From NCBI GenBank assembly GCA_033964015.1, contig CM066913.1:18437854-18501853 (forward strand): a DNA stretch of 64,000 bases, given 5' to 3'. The notes below the pieces were generated by a model, which saw nothing but the letters and a program-made list of their open reading frames with translations, did not search any database and was not told where the DNA came from. This document shows positions 63,760 to 64,000 of the stretch, piece after piece (position 1 is the stretch's first letter; every line of letters begins with the position of its first letter). Position numbers and translations under genes: made by a program. Source of the stretch: Scolanthus callimorphus. Lineage: Eukaryota > Cnidaria > Anthozoa > Actiniaria > Edwardsiidae.

Positions 63760-64000
63760 ATGACGGTTATGACAGATGAGCATCTCAACTTTGCTCGTTT
63801 TTCTCACGTGGTTGCCTTATATGGAGCAAAGGCGCTACAGGAAACGCTACGCTATGTCATCGAAGCAAGCTGCCCTGGCACAAGTATCCCACAGCTACTC
63901 TCCAAACCCAGGGTGATGCTCAGTTTGATCCCGCTGGGCCACAAGTCTTGTCTCAACAAACAACAGAGAGACCTTCTGTATCCAAGCGGGTCTCCATCTA
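63760..64000 (+). CDS. Probable DZIP3/HEPN-like protein, N-terminus (cut by window end)
   Basis: After an acceptor (TTCTCTCCTCAG, AG at 63742-63743) and a 16-nt leader, an ATG at 63760 opens a frame that runs off the window (80 codons). It reads MTVMTDEHLNFARFSHVVAL, then a helical stretch ending LSKPRVMLSLIPLGHKSCLN and KQQRDLLYPSG. The pattern of helix, 'LL...L..L...K.LN..Q..LLYPSG' resembles the N-terminal HEPN-like region of DZIP3-type proteins, which is greatly expanded in cnidarians, often next to ankyrin, TPR or NACHT parts. The start is chosen as the first Met after the acceptor and is followed by an alternative Met at codon 4. The rest of the protein is outside the window. Confidence 0.5.
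   Translation, partial: MTVMTDEHLNFARFSHVVALYGAKALQETLRYVIEASCPGTSIPQLLSKPRVMLSLIPLGHKSCLNKQQRDLLYPSGSPS

Overview
The window is animal nuclear DNA, most likely from a cnidarian and probably an anthozoan (coral or sea anemone). This is inferred from intron-rich genes with GT-AG junctions, metazoan gene families (TRPA1, cystinosin, sorting nexin 7, ARL16, mitochondrial ribosomal protein L55), a degenerate CR1/L2-like LINE, tRNA-derived SINEs and a very high density of foldback and MITE-like elements. Nothing looks bacterial: there are no operons, CRISPR arrays or rRNA genes.

Layout. (1) 893-27788, plus strand: one large TRPA1-type channel gene of about 27 recognisable exons. Ankyrin repeats are encoded from 893 to 12231, a linker to 13861, the membrane and pore region from 14660 to 19095, and the cytoplasmic C-terminus from 25919 to 27788. 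The 5' end of the coding sequence was not found. Its introns hold a LINE, a 612-bp nested palindrome, SINEs, MITEs and several tandem arrays, three of which copy the gene's own splice junctions. Two coding exons carry a 1-nt loss in a G run, so either the sequence has homopolymer errors or the gene is decaying. (2) 29467-34245, minus strand: a mitoribosomal protein L55 gene whose intron probably contains a SINE and a 2.96-kb terminal-inverted-repeat element. (3) 34569-40173, plus strand: a complete cystinosin gene (11 exons, 408 aa), head-to-head with the L55 gene. (4) 43133-43705, minus strand: an intronless ARL16 GTPase. (5) 43908-51614, plus strand: a complete SNX7-type sorting nexin (11 exons, 458 aa), head-to-head with ARL16 across about 200 bp. 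(6) 55418-57295, plus strand: a single-exon 625-aa serine-rich, probably disordered protein that I do not recognise. (7) 57296-63743: mostly mobile-element DNA, including a 3.1-kb inverted-repeat element. (8) 63760-64000, plus strand: the first part of a probable DZIP3/HEPN-like protein, cut by the window end.

The genes do not form one pathway. Cystinosin and SNX7 both act in the endolysosomal system and ARL16 is a small GTPase, but their adjacency is probably incidental. The most distinctive material is the repeat architecture: tandem duplications built from TRPA1 splice sites, hierarchical palindromes, a TIR element with mirrored 13-bp repeat arrays, and a LINE whose ORF1 combines SAP, coiled-coil and SGNH-esterase regions.
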